A stretch of 64,000 nt of DNA from Membranipora membranacea (taxonomy: Eukaryota; Bryozoa; Gymnolaemata; Cheilostomatida; Membraniporidae): assembly GCA_914767715.1 (NCBI GenBank), contig OU612072.1, positions 15,810,001 through 15,874,000 on the forward strand. The letters run 5' to 3'. Shown here piece after piece: positions 38,791-51,462 of the stretch. A model generated the notes under the pieces. That model saw only the letters and a program-made list of their open reading frames with translations. It was not told the DNA's origin and searched no databases. Numbering within the stretch: position 1 is the first letter of the stretch; the number at the start of each line of letters is the position of its first letter. The position numbers and the translations under genes are program-made.

Positions 38791-39665
38791 AGGGAGGTAA
38801 ATCTTTGAGCCAACTTCATAGCTTTCATGAGTTGTTCAACAAGCTTAGGTAGTTCTATCTATATCTTTAAAACCGAAAGCCTTTCAACTAAATTTAGCCG
38901 GCTATACAGGTCTTGCTTAAAAGCTAAGCTACAAACATCCAAGTTCATAGCAGTCCAATGTATGCAACAAATGGGCAAAGCTTCCAAATGATCTAAACTT
39001 TTTTGGGAGGATCACTTAAACATGGCTGTAAAATGAGCAATACATGATATATTAATTAGCTTTGTGGTGTTCCTTTGCAAATGTTCTTCTCTCGCCTCAA
39101 CAGTCTGTTGCGGCCTTGTTTGCAGCCCGAATTGCCTAGCTTAAGTCATATCATGCAATTATCATAACATCTATCACCATATACCAGTGCTGTCAAACTC
39201 TTGTGTCGTCCTGTTTGAATCAAACCAAGTCACCGGGCAGTCAATCGCGCTGAAATAAAAACTGGAAAGCAGCAGCATAGCATCCAATCTTGGTGATGTC
39301 AATGAATTGGAAAAACTTGAGAAACCGCATATCAGTGCCTGCAACAGATATGTGAATGTAAAACATTATTTTCACAGAAAGGGAGAGGAACCAAAACACT
39401 TTTTTTTTTAAGGAAAAGCTGAGTTTCTATAAAAATCTTTTGTACTGACTTCTGGAAAAAAAATGTTGTTGTCATAATGATGACCGCAGGGGCATTTTTT
39501 TTGCCCAGGCATACCGCATATGGTCATGCTTTGTAGAATTAAAAACCTGGTATCCACACCAATACAGATCCCCAAACCACTAACAAAGACATCATTCCGC
39601 CCTCTAAGCACCGCAATGCGGTGCATTATCGCTGTGAATTGAAATCTCCCATTTTTAAATGTAGA
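38791..39665. other. Unique stretch between gene blocks
   Basis: Not shared with the other copies in the window. No open frame with protein-like features, no RNA gene and no terminal repeats were found. It separates block S of gene B from the partial block Q upstream of gene C. Confidence 0.4.
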
Positions 39666-39763
39666 CTACTACTACCACCACCACCACCACCACCACCACC
39701 ACCACCACCACCACCACCACCACCACCACCACCACCACCACCACCACCCCACCACTACTACTA
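39666..39763. repeat. (CCA)n microsatellite, about 90 bases
   Basis: Nearly pure CCA triplets, interrupted by one CCCC and flanked by ACT triplets at both ends (ACTACTACTA...). The tract reads as poly-Val/Gly or His/Pro/Thr in different frames and is not coding. Confidence 0.95.
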
Positions 39764-39770
39764 GTATGCC

Positions 39771-41030
39771 CATAGATATAGGGACATACTTGATACATCA
39801 CACTGTAGTGACTGACGACAGTTGCACACGACCAGATCACTTGGCATACAGACGCCATAGATATAGGATACACATCCAACACATCTGACTGCATTGATAC
39901 AGATTACAGGTTTATTTATAATCCACTGTTTAAATACCCTGAGGTATTAAATAAAACAGTTGATGAGCTCTGGTAAAAAATAAAATTGGAATGATAAAAA
40001 ATTTGTAGCACCATCAAGGAAAAAAGATTTTCTGCGCTTTAAAGTATAGGCCATGATTAAAAAATTGTGCTTCAGTCGACTTGAATGTCTATACAGAGAC
40101 GACTGCCTCTCAGGGACTAACGCGTGGAGCCTATGCCTGCAGTTGCTGGCTATCTTGATAAAATGATTCTGATAAAGTGATTCACTAAAATGTCTTAACT
40201 CAGGAATGGCAAAAACTGATAGTCTCTCAATATAATCCTCTATGTGGGGTAAAATAACTCAAGTGCACAACATCTGAAATCGTTCCAAATATTTCAGCTG
40301 AACGTCAGTTAACATGGGAAAAAAGCAGGAATACAATAAGTACAGATTGATCGTATGTTGGCAACATAAAAAAGCACAAGATTGTTACATTGGCTCATGA
40401 ATGACAGTTGCACACACTTCGAACCATGTGGCATACAGAGCCCATACACATACAATGAAACATAGCACTGTACTGGATAACAACAATGCATGCAGCGGGT
40501 TACCAAACGAGCAGAGCCAGGAAGCAGTCAAAGCTAAACCCAATTATTCCAAGGTGGCAGAATGTATTACAGCAAGAATATAGCTCAGAATATATGCATA
40601 TAGAACGACCAGGACACTGACAATACTGACAGTTATCAGATTAAGTTTGAGGAATATTAATTTTCTGGATGTGTGAGGTTGTCTCCTCTTTTGTGGTAGG
40701 GAGACAACTTGTCACCTAGTCAAGCTACAATATAGAAAGGCTGATGTAGTTTGATGCTGAAGATCAACGAAGCTTAAAAATGCCACAGAGGCTGTCAATT
40801 GAGTGAGAGGGGTGCTCCAGGATAAAAATGCCATCAGATAAGCCCAATGTCTGCTCTTGTTACAGCAGAACTGCGCTGAACTGTGAGAGAGAACGTTGGA
40901 CTCTTCTTCTGAAAAAGAAAGTTACCTGCGCTATGAGAGTGTACAACATGCTGCATTAAATACTGGTGATTTATATAATGTTCTGTTATTTAATTTTTTC
41001 TTTTCCCGGTTGAATTAATTCTGCTTAGTT
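39771..41030. repeat. Partial block Q upstream of receptor C
   Basis: Homologous to the second half of block Q (about 29650-30290 and 58380-59030), with an insertion of unrelated sequence at about 39900-40400. It leads into the 5' block of receptor C. No gene was seen. Confidence 0.5.
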
Positions 41031-41583
41031 CAATCAGCTGCAAGTTATTTATTCAGAGAAGCGAGAGGGAGATGTTTATTATAGTTTGTCTCTGTGTATT
41101 GAACTGAAAAATCTAAGTGATATATTACTTTATCGGGCAAAACAACCCCATCTGAGATAGCTGTATTAACATGGTAATTATGAATTATGTAGTAAAAACT
41201 TGGCAGACCCATGAGAGGTGCTATGTGATCACTGTATATCACAAATTGACAGAATTTACAGTATTTGCAATGGCGAGTTAAAACACTAATCCAGTCCATG
41301 TGTCGAAACTTTAATCTAATTTAAACAAGATCCATCAAACGATGTATTTTTGCCAAAAGATGTGCATCATAAAATGCAGACTTGTAAATTGAACTTCCCT
41401 GTCAACATCAGATAACATTAAGACCTATTAACTCAAAGTTAATTAAAGTGATGTGATAACTTATTTCACATGATCCTGTTGGGGAAGTTAGAATCATAAC
41501 TCTCAAAGTTCTCCAGCCTGCGAGACATATTTTGGTTTAAGTTACAGGACAGTGTGTTGGTGCCATCATCGTCTTCAAAGATC

Positions 41584-44500
41584 ATGGTAAGAGATATGTT
41601 AACCCGGTTTTGACATGCTGCAATTTATCTTATGCTCAAACTATGTTGGGTTACTAATAGTAGCATTGAGTTATCATATTGTAATAACGTAATAATCAAA
41701 GAGAACTAGTTGCGCATGAGACTCTACTCTCCAAAGATAAAGGGAGTGAAACAGAGAGTTCCAATAGATCCCTGGTCAAGTTTGATAAGGATTGCAAGAA
41801 CTCATCGGCGTTGAATGTACATGTTTCCGATTAGATGAGATTGTATGAAACAGGCTAGTTGTGATTTTTTATTAGTTCACTTAGTAATTTGCTCAGAGTG
41901 TATCGGTTTTGTTGGAGAAAAGGAGCTAGGGCAAATCTCTTAAAACTTGATCAGGGAATAATCCGTTCAAAAAAACTTTTCATTGCATTGCAAATATCTC
42001 TTAGCTTTATTTAGTCATTCGAGGATGTTGGCTGTAGCTAATTGATTAATGGCTGCCAGCGTTTTATAAAGTCCAGCATGTAAAGAGTAAAGATATGAAG
42101 ATTTTTCTCATCACTTCTTCAAGAAGCCATGACTCTGCTTGTGTTTTATTCTATGATTGAAACTATCAAACAACGCTTTATTGTCAGAACGGTTACAATT
42201 TGAATTGTTTTCTGTGATTTTTCGTAATTGACATTAACGTATAGTAGGGATAGGGTTGGGGAGATATAAATTAAACTTTCTCATAAGCATCATGTTACAA
42301 AATTGAAATTTTTGTCGATAGTTTAAACTACCCCGCTCTCCCTTTTTCACATGAATCTAACAAGGAAGTCTTGCCAGTTCCTTATTGTTTTCTGATCGAG
42401 GATGTGATTTTGGTGAGCACGCTCAATTTACACTAATTAAGGACTGGCAATCTAGGCAGGCCTTAAACAGGATAACGGTGTGTTTCATACTAATGACTAA
42501 TGTGTTGAGGCCATATATGACCAAGCAAAGTGTGTAGAAAGCTGCCAAGATATGAAAGACATCACTTAGCCATCTGCAACCGCATGTGACGAGTTTAGTG
42601 AAAAGGCCAAAATATGAAAGATACAATACAATTGTTTCCTTGTAACCTGTAGATAAAAGGTGCGTAGACAAGGATGTCAGAGGAATACTGTCCAGTTTCT
42701 TGACATGTCAATAAAATATCATGAAATCACATCCCTGTTGTGAAACTCCAACATCTGTGCTAGAATTTTAACTTTCTTTCAAGCAACCTCACCAGCAAAT
42801 GTAGTCGTATTGGTTTAAATGGTCGTTGCAACAATAGAAAAATGTTCACAGCAATAAAGGTTATTCTATCATGAAAACATGCAATCCAAGTTTAGATAGA
42901 ATATCATTTCTATTATATTTTATCTATTGTAGGAGCGGACAATCTGCTTTCTGTTAGTGGCAGGAGTTGCTTGTGGATTGATGTAAGTACAGTCCTCAGA
43001 TATTGCCTTCCAAAAAAAATCCTACCATATTGAATAGGGATATTTCAGATACCTGGTACAGCGAAAAAAACCTTGGGTGAAATTCATACAAGAGAGGGAA
43101 ATTCACTCGCTTGGCTTAATTTTTGATGGTCACTGTGTATTTTATGGGAGAAAGCTGACCATTTAAGATGAAAATTGCCCATTGTCTGTCAGATGGAGGG
43201 AGAATGTGACAGGACCGGGATAAAAGTACATAGAATTACCTTGTCAATATTAGACATGAGGATTTGTTGTGGATTTTAAAATTCAATTTGCATCAGAATA
43301 ATGATGCGCTATCTCTATTTTGTTTTGTAGATTATCACCTGAAAATGAGATGACAACTTATGCTATGACTGAATTCTATGTCTACCATTTGGAGGCTGAC
43401 TTGTATAAACTTGGTAATATCCTCTTCTCAGTTGGCAACGCAATTAAAACCACAGACGGGATAACTACATCTTTAATAACAGATGCCAGGTTCAAGTACA
43501 TCAATGGTTTCATGCAGCTGTCTCCTTATCAGGTTATCCTTGTTGATTATTATAGCCATTGTCTGAGATCTGCCGATCGATGGACAAACCGGACATCGGA
43601 CTACGCAGGGAATTGTACAACAGCAGGTGACACAGACGGAACTGACGGCTCATTTAGTAAACCCAAATCAGTTCTACTTGATATTCACAACCCCAATCGT
43701 CTCATCATTGCTGAAAGAGGTGGCGCTTTGCGATCTCTGAATATTGTTTCGAAAAGTTTATCCACCATTTTTCGTGGGGTATTCATATTTTACAATATTA
43801 CTCAAGAGAAAGTCACAGGGAACATTTATATAGCTGGTGCTAACCTGATTGGTTATTATAGCTTTGATAGTAACACTTTGACAACACTGAGTACTGATGG
43901 TGATTATTGGAATGTCAAGTTTTTTGATGATCACACCCTCCTTCTGTGTGAGTATGATAGTCACAGACTAGAAACCCTCAATCTTGAAACAAACACAATC
44001 TCCTACATTTGCTCCGGTATTCGAGGACATGAGAGCGGTAACTTAACCTCCTGCAGCTTATTTTATCCTTAGGGACTACTCATCATCAACAACACTCTCT
44101 ATATCGGGGAATATGGCCGAATAAGATCAGTCCATGGTAAGTGTAGTGAGGGTGTCATGTGTCAACCTGTGTTAATCCTTAGATCAATTTGATGCAATAT
44201 TAATTTAAATCAAGCATTTCAAGAATTTTGTTGATACTGAGATCAGTCATGATAATTAGGCAAGGCTAATTTTCATAATGATTGTCTACAAAAGGTATGT
44301 GTATACTGAGGGAGTTTTAACCTCTCTAAACCATGGTTGCATAACTCTACATAACTAACTCTATCTCACCTGATTGCAATTCATCAGGTTTGTCAGGTGC
44401 TTATAAATTATTTATTATTGAATCAATAGTATTGTTATATTTGATTTTGTTATATTGCTTTAAAATAAAGCAAAAGCTTGTTGACTCATTTGAACAAAAG

Positions 44501-46522
44501 CACTGAATTACAATAGTTATATGTATTGATATAAATGCTGATAAACTTAAAATCATAATCATGAATAGGACATCCAATTTAATGCTGACAAGGAAAGCGT
44601 TCAGGCTTGTTTTAAATTTGATTCCACTCCACAATCAGTTATCAGAGGTATCAAACATGTCACTACTGTGAGGCAGGATGCTTTGATATGTCATCGTCTT
44701 CTTGCTCTTCATTACACTCTCTTATTTTATACAGGAAGTCCTACATCAACTACCACAACTACTCTAACTCCTCCAACTACTTCCACTACTACGACTACTT
44801 TAACTTCTACAGAAGCTACCACTGCTACTGGTGAGATATCATTAAAATTGGGTTATTTGTAAGCCAAGGAACTTGAATAGAAATTGAAATTTTGTGGTTT
44901 GTCTTAGACTTTCAACATGAACAAATCAAAAAACAAAAACAAAAACCAAAAATAATCTAACACCGCCTGTGTTGAAACTTCAGCAGCGAGTTAAGTGAGC
45001 TATAGTTTTTTTGGAGAAAGAATTTTTGCCTTTTCCACTGTTTGAAGGATCTTTTGTGTGGCATGTTCATGGTAGAGCAATCTAGAATTATTTGATGAGG
45101 TAATTGCTGTTAAAAGATATAAAGACAGGCTTTACCTGTTTTTGGTTATGTGTTCAAATGATATTCTAGTGATTGATTATATCTCTTATGCTTGGTTCAC
45201 ATTGTCCCAGAATACACTAGGATGCCATCCCAGATGCTTATCCCAATCGCATTATAACATTCATCCCAGATAGCCATACCAGATAGCCATCCCAGATAGC
45301 CATCCCAGTCAATGTGAACCAGAAAATGACACAACCCCAGACTGTCTGGGTCCGTCTGGGATAGCATCGGGAAAGTTCGTATGCGTCAAACTTTCCCGAT
45401 GCTATCCCAGACAGTCTGGGATTGTGTTATTTTCTGGTTCACAATTACTGGGATAGCTATCTGGGATGGCTATCTGGGATGAATGTTATAATGTGACCGG
45501 GATAAGCATCTGGGATGGCATCCTAGTGTCATCTGGGACAATGTGAACCAAGCATTAGACCAATGTTCTTGGCAATGTGAAAAGCATGTTAATTATTCAA
45601 ATCTTTATCTTTAGCACAAGATACCTCTACTAAAACTACCACAAAGTCATCACCTTCTACTGCCCAGATAGCAATTATATGTTCAACGGCGGCTGTTGTA
45701 TTGTGTACTCTAATCGTTGGAGTGGTGATTGTTAAGATGAGAGGCAAACCGCCAACCCGATCTGCAGCTCAGAGGTAAAGTGAAACGGGGAGCTAAATCT
45801 GCAGATGTACTTTTGCACCATAATGGACACAAACTCATACTTATACAGTATACGACAGTGCTGTCTTTTCTTGCAAATAAGATCGCACTAGAAATTCAAA
45901 CGGTGTCATATTCAAATACTTTCTTATTTCCCAGTATAACCATCAACATCCAAGCATAATCAGATTATTTATACAGTCATTTTGAAAAAACGAGGAATTA
46001 TAACATGATTTGTAAGCAAACCCACAACTTATAATTTGTATCATACTTTCAGCCGTTCTGAAGCTGATGAAATTCAGCTGGAGGTAACTGGCACTGCCCC
46101 CATGGTTGGGAATCAGGTAACTATCCAAGATGAAGAAGATGATGGAAACTACTGCCATATAGATATGAGTCAGCCTGATTCCCATGTATACAGCTCGCCC
46201 AGGTGAGTTGTGAGGAAAGTTATTTGGCCCCAAACATTACTTCTAAGACACATGCATAAGGTACACTCATAAGTACACAAATTGATGCAGGTTATCATTC
46301 GGATCGTAGCACAAATAGATTTTCCTAGTCAAATGTGTTTATAAGGAACAATTTATTTTGTTCTCTTATTTCAGCCGTCCTACTGCTGAAGACAATCAGC
46401 TGAAAGCTGCTGACGCCGCTACTGGAATAAGGAATCATGTCAATGTACAAGCAGAAGAAGATGGTGGAGAATACTGTGACCCAGATCTGGATGATTATCA
46501 CCAATACAGCCTGCCCCTGTAA
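41584..46522 (+). pseudogene. Receptor C: propeller receptor with in-frame stop
   Basis: Exon equivalents are ATG 41584-41586, signal peptide 42933-42982, propeller 43331-44136, stalk 44735-44830 (32 residues, richer in Thr than the others), TM 45615-45774, and tails 46053-46202 and 46375-46522. Splice sites and phases are intact. TAG at 44070-44072 stops translation at about codon 265, inside the last blade and before the TM. An in-frame deletion removes 14 codons around the first blade (LITDARF instead of LIAGSA…GDARF). Framework residues are also altered (DRWTNRTSDY, NLETNT). After the stop the frame stays open, so the stop is recent. It is either a pseudogene or a source of a truncated secreted propeller; the former is likelier. 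Confidence 0.75.
45189..45554. mobile_element. 366-base foldback MITE with TTA target duplication (Harbinger-type)
   Basis: Almost the whole element is an inverted repeat. It starts TGCTTGGTTCACATTGTCCCAGA and ends with the reverse complement. The centre is a strong hairpin (GGGATAGCATCGGGAAAGTT pairing across an 11-base loop). TTA flanks both sides (45186-45188 and 45555-45557). A 3-base TWA duplication is characteristic of PIF/Harbinger elements. It sits in the intron between the stalk and TM exons of receptor C and has no coding capacity. Confidence 0.85.
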
Positions 46523-47168
46523 AGTACAGGGAAAGCTATCTAAGGATTTCGAACTTAACATGACCATATCGAAGGAATATCTTATTGTTCCTATTTTCTC
46601 TAAATTTATTTTCACAAGCTGAAGAAGATGGTGGATATTACTCCGGCCAGATCCGGCTGATAATAACGTGTACAACTTACCCCTGTAAAGTACAGGGAAG
46701 GTTATAATATATAATTGTTCCTTCTATCATATTATTCTCTAAACTTATTCTCACTTATAATCATCAATTGAACATATACTCATGCTATATATTGCCCTCT
46801 CATGTTTGAACAAATCGATATTCTATTCTTTGTTGATACTAGATACCTAGTGAAAAGCGGAACACAGAGTTAATCAGAGGGTGTGTGTCTGATGCGAATG
46901 CGAAATGCAAATGTGAGATTGGATTCTAAACCGGTCTATTATGACAGCTGTATTCCTAGCAATCATCTTAACAGAAACTTTTATTTCTATTCTTCCATAG
47001 CATTAAAAAATAAAGTTTTTGGTACAAAACAGATTTTTCTCTGCCCTTATAACACTCTCCTTGTCTTGGCAATCAGTCCCAAGACATGACAAATAATCCA
47101 AGGTCAACTGAATAAAAAGTTGCCCTCCCCCAACCAACTAAGGAAAACTTATTCGTAAGGAAATCTTT

Positions 47169-47236
47169 GAACTACTGTTCACAGCCAATGATAGGCTTTC
47201 TTAGAACTACTGTTCACAGCCAATGATAGGCTTTTA
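47169..47236. repeat. 35-base direct repeat, two copies
   Basis: GAACTACTGTTCACAGCCAA plus TGATAGGCTTT occurs twice in tandem with near-perfect identity, within the 6.5-kb insertion. Confidence 0.85.
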
Positions 47237-50200
47237 TGTTACTCACATATTCTTTCCTTCAATCTGACATCCGGTCACCACGCCGGTCTTGAAAGAAACT
47301 AAGCCTGTCAATTCTATCTGCTCAAATTCTGAATTTCTTCGGTTTCCAAACTCACTATGCAAGCTACTCACTCAAAACTAGCTACTAACCTGGTAATTGA
47401 TGCATAGTGAGAACACATACTTGAACTGAAAAAAGGTATTGTCATTGATTTGATAGAGAAGACTGTGTCTAGAAAAATTTTCACTTTCAGGTTGAATATA
47501 TTCAATTCTTCATTATCATAATGATTATGATGATGATGTAGGTAATGAATGAACTAGTTCATTGATGATCATTCAATAAAAGGCGATTCAACACCAATAT
47601 TACCAAGGTTTGCCAATGTATAATAATTTGTTGGTTCTGACATGACCTGACTGGTCAGAGTTATGTTATTAAATGATGGAGTGTCACCTCCCTGGTAACC
47701 CAGTACTACATATTAGGAGTTATCTCCCCTTGTAGTTGAATTCATATTGAATTACAAGCGCAAACTCATGTCTGTCTCTCAAAATGTTACTCTCTTAAAT
47801 ATGTATTTGTTAGATACCTTTTCCCAAAAAAACAAAACAAATTGGGCTCAGCTTTGTACATGGTACAAGTGAATACATGCCCGCCAGATTATGTAGACGA
47901 AGTAGTCTAAAATCTGTTCTACTGCAAGTGAGTCTACCATCAAGAGATGGTAGTATGGTGAGAAACCTTTTCAACTAGTAAGTTGATTGTACTGCCTCGC
48001 TGTTAGTCATGCAACAATTGATTGTTATGCGATTATAATATCGGTGGGTAGTATATATTACCTGTCATGGGTATGTTTTATGTGTTACAACTATCCTGCG
48101 CTGTTGTAACTGACCTGGCATCTTTTAACAACTGTCTTATTCAGCAGATAAGTGAACCTATCATTAAATTAAAATTGATCATAATTATCATGCATTATGA
48201 TACCCGAAACGACCCGATATATAAGAACCTAGTGCTACCTGTTGTCGTTTTTGCGTTTTGACGCTGGTTGGAACTTGTTCGGAAGAGTCAGTGCCAGGCT
48301 GACCATGGTGATGCCACTGGCCCCATTGGTGGGTGTGTGCACGTTGGTCTCAAGAGAGTACCTTTTGCCAAATGGTCCTACCAGGCGTGAATTATTAGAA
48401 CAGACGGATATTTATATTCATCATTAGTTGGTAGAAGATCGGCTTAAAATTCTCACTTGCAGTTCTATTAACCTCAATTAACCCCCCTACCACCTGTTCA
48501 GGGGCCTTCACCGAGGCTCCTTCCAGCTAGTGCAAGTTGGTGCCGGGTCACCGTCGACTCTGAACTAGAAAGCTCATAAAAAACAAAAAAAATTGATAAG
48601 AAACACGTATCTGCTGAAAAAGGGTACTTGCCATCTCCTACCTGTATGTTCCCACTAATCAACTTAATCATTAAAGCATAGCGTTACCATTTCAGTAGGA
48701 TTACATGGTTGTAGCTTTGGGAAACATCCGTGATCAATGATATGGCAAGCGAAGACATCGCACAAACGGCAGCAATTCACACCGTGTTTATTCTATATGT
48801 AGGCGCAATTACTTGGTTTAATAGTAATTCAATTCATTCTTATCGCTACCCAGCCTGAACAGATAAATATATATATATAATTTACATTTGTACCCTATAC
48901 AAGTGAATGTTAGCGTTAGTTTATTTTGGCTATCTGAATGTTAGCTATCACAAAATTGTAGCCAGGAGGGATCAAAGTCTTCATGTGGCAGAGTTTACAT
49001 GTTTACTAATTTGCATATGTGCAAAGTCACAGACTCTGCCTTGTGCCAATACTTGTAAGGAACGGAAATTGTCGTCCTGCATATACTCACTGTGCATATA
49101 CTTTAAGAGAGTATATGCTGTGAGGAAGGGAATTGGTACTATCCTATACTAATGAATATGCCATGTACTATTAGTATGTATAGTTGTTCTATAACCGTCC
49201 TACTTTTAAATTTGGTTCTAACTATGGTTCTAGTAATGGTTTTAAATCTTGCACTCCGGACACTTCTAAATGTCACCTTATTGTTGTGTAATTTATTTGT
49301 AGTTCTAATTTGGGGTTACCTCCTCTTTCATGCACTGAAGAAAGACAAGATCACTCAAATCTATTAAAACGTGGTTCCAATTGGTAATACTAGCACTCTG
49401 ATGAGTACGAGGTATTTAACTTATCAATTTCTAGTGACAAACAGCTGCTTCCCACTACTCCCCAAAGCAATTTACTAAGGGGTTGTTATTGAGCCTGACC
49501 TCTTCTTAGCTTCACTAGAAGTTGCCTTCAAGTTGTTTAAGAAAAGTTCCTGCCGATAACCTGCTAAGACCCCTGTCTTGTTCTAACAGTAAAACTCTTG
49601 ATGAGTTTTGAGACAATGCTCTTACACAACAAAGTCAATATTATCCTTAGATGTTAGTACGACACAATCACTATTTATGAATGTGTTCAGGTACGTTTGA
49701 TATTATTGTTATTCGACTTAGGTGACTGATTTTAATTATGAGCACCTACTTGATCTCTGTATAGTGCCTGGAAGCCCAATCAGGTAATCAAGGCGGTGTA
49801 TCAGTATCACAGGCCTCTTAGCCAAGTTAAAGGGCAACCAAGGTTTCGCAGCAATGCATTTATGGGTAGCAAATAATGTGCTGGGCAGCATCAGCTTTGT
49901 GCATTACGCGATGCAAAACTAGTTGCTGACTCTAAGCTGGGTAACACTTCAGTTTGGGGGGAGGTTCCAAGACTTTGCTGTAATAATTATAGAGCACAGG
50001 CTAAATAATAACAGGAACCGGAAACTGCTATGTGGTATTCTCTTTTAGCTGAGTTTGAGTGCCTGATGGAAGAAATGTTTCACAATAATCCTGGCTGAAT
50101 AATCATCCGAATTATATTTTGTCTTTTTCCCCATGCAGAAGGTGCAATCTGCTATTAATCAATGGCCATCAATGAGAAGTTGTTTGAAACCTTTGTTGCA

Positions 50201-50454
50201 CTTAAAATTAGCTAAAGACTTCAACCCAATTTCTAGTGAAGGAAAGAGGTATCAGTCTGTGGTCACTCTAAAATTGATGTTCAATTTCTATATTCAATGA
50301 TGAATTAATGTTTCACAGATTAGAGGTATCTTATTTTAAATCGGTAGCGCCCTACTTCTTTAAAACACAAGAATCTAATCCTAAACTATTATTCCGAAAC
50401 TTAATCTATTATTATTTCTGTTCTGCTTTAACAATAGTTCCCAATGATACTTCT

Positions 50455-50700
50455 CAATGATTTCCGACTTGATATGATCACAGACGCGAATTACCTGCGT
50501 TTTACAGTGGGTCACAATGATTTCCGACTTTGATATGAGCACCAATGCGAATTACATGCGTTTAACGGTGGGTCACAATGATTTCCGACTTTGATTTCAG
50601 CACCAACGCGAATTACATACGTTTTACGGTGGGTCGCAATGATTTCCGACTTTGATATGAACACCTACGCGAAATACCTGCGTTTAGTGGTGGGTCACAA
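50455..50700. repeat. Tandem array, four ~61-base units
   Basis: Four units share CAATGATTTCCGACTT, CGCGAATTAC and GCGTTTTACGGTGGGTC. They differ at a few positions each. The array is in the 6.5-kb insertion and has no open reading frame of note. Confidence 0.85.
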
Positions 50701-51356
50701 TAATTAAACCTCCTAAAGTTAATTTTGAATCCTGTTTCAGAGTATTGTTATAGTATCAATAAACAACGACTTACTTTAGTTGCTTGCAAAATTGTCTTAT
50801 AAACTCTTAGTGAATATGACCTAACGTCTGAGTACCTGACGAACTGACCCTTATTACTTTGCCAATTACTATATGCATAGAAATCAACTACAACAGTATA
50901 TTCACTAAAGTTATGGTTTATTGTCTTGATACTTATAAAAAAATGATAGTGTAATTCAAATGATACTCACAGTATATATTGGTCCTCAGACTACACTTTA
51001 GCTTTAGCGTTCCAACAAAGATCTCTGATTTAAAACTAGTATTAATTAAATCAAAATTATTATATCTTTTACTAGCTATGTGCTGCTCAAAGAATTAAAC
51101 TGTAGTGATTTACTGTTCAAAATTTCGGCCTTTATATAGGTGCCGATTTTTGTGCTGACTCTGCTTGTTGTCGTCTGATTAGCTGTCAGCGGATAAACGG
51201 ATTAGTGTCTCTTGTGGCTTTGTTATATGAAACCGTTCTGTGGTCATGTCACCTGGGATACTGCTGCTGTTCCTCAGTCTACCCTCTGGAACTTATTGTT
51301 CTATTTTTGGGCTGACTTTGTTGTTGTTACTCCATGATTAATTACTTCCGTGTCAC

Positions 51357-51462
51357 CCTGAAGATTACTTGGTACTGGGTACTATGACGTTTTGGAAAAC
51401 CAAATTCCTGAAGATTACTTGGTACTTGGTACTATGATGTGTTGAAAAACCAAATTACTGTG
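51357..51462. repeat. ~50-base direct repeat, two copies
   Basis: CTGAAGATTACTTGGTACT, then GGTACTATGACG and AAAACCAAATT, is repeated in tandem with small differences. No other feature was seen here. Confidence 0.8.

Noticed and set aside
39655-39894. Minus-strand frame with a long valine run
   Set aside because: It is produced by the (CCA)n microsatellite.
48907-49367. Two adjacent plus-strand frames of 81 and 71 codons
   Set aside because: Hydrophobic, low-complexity translation with no recognisable family and no convincing splice context.
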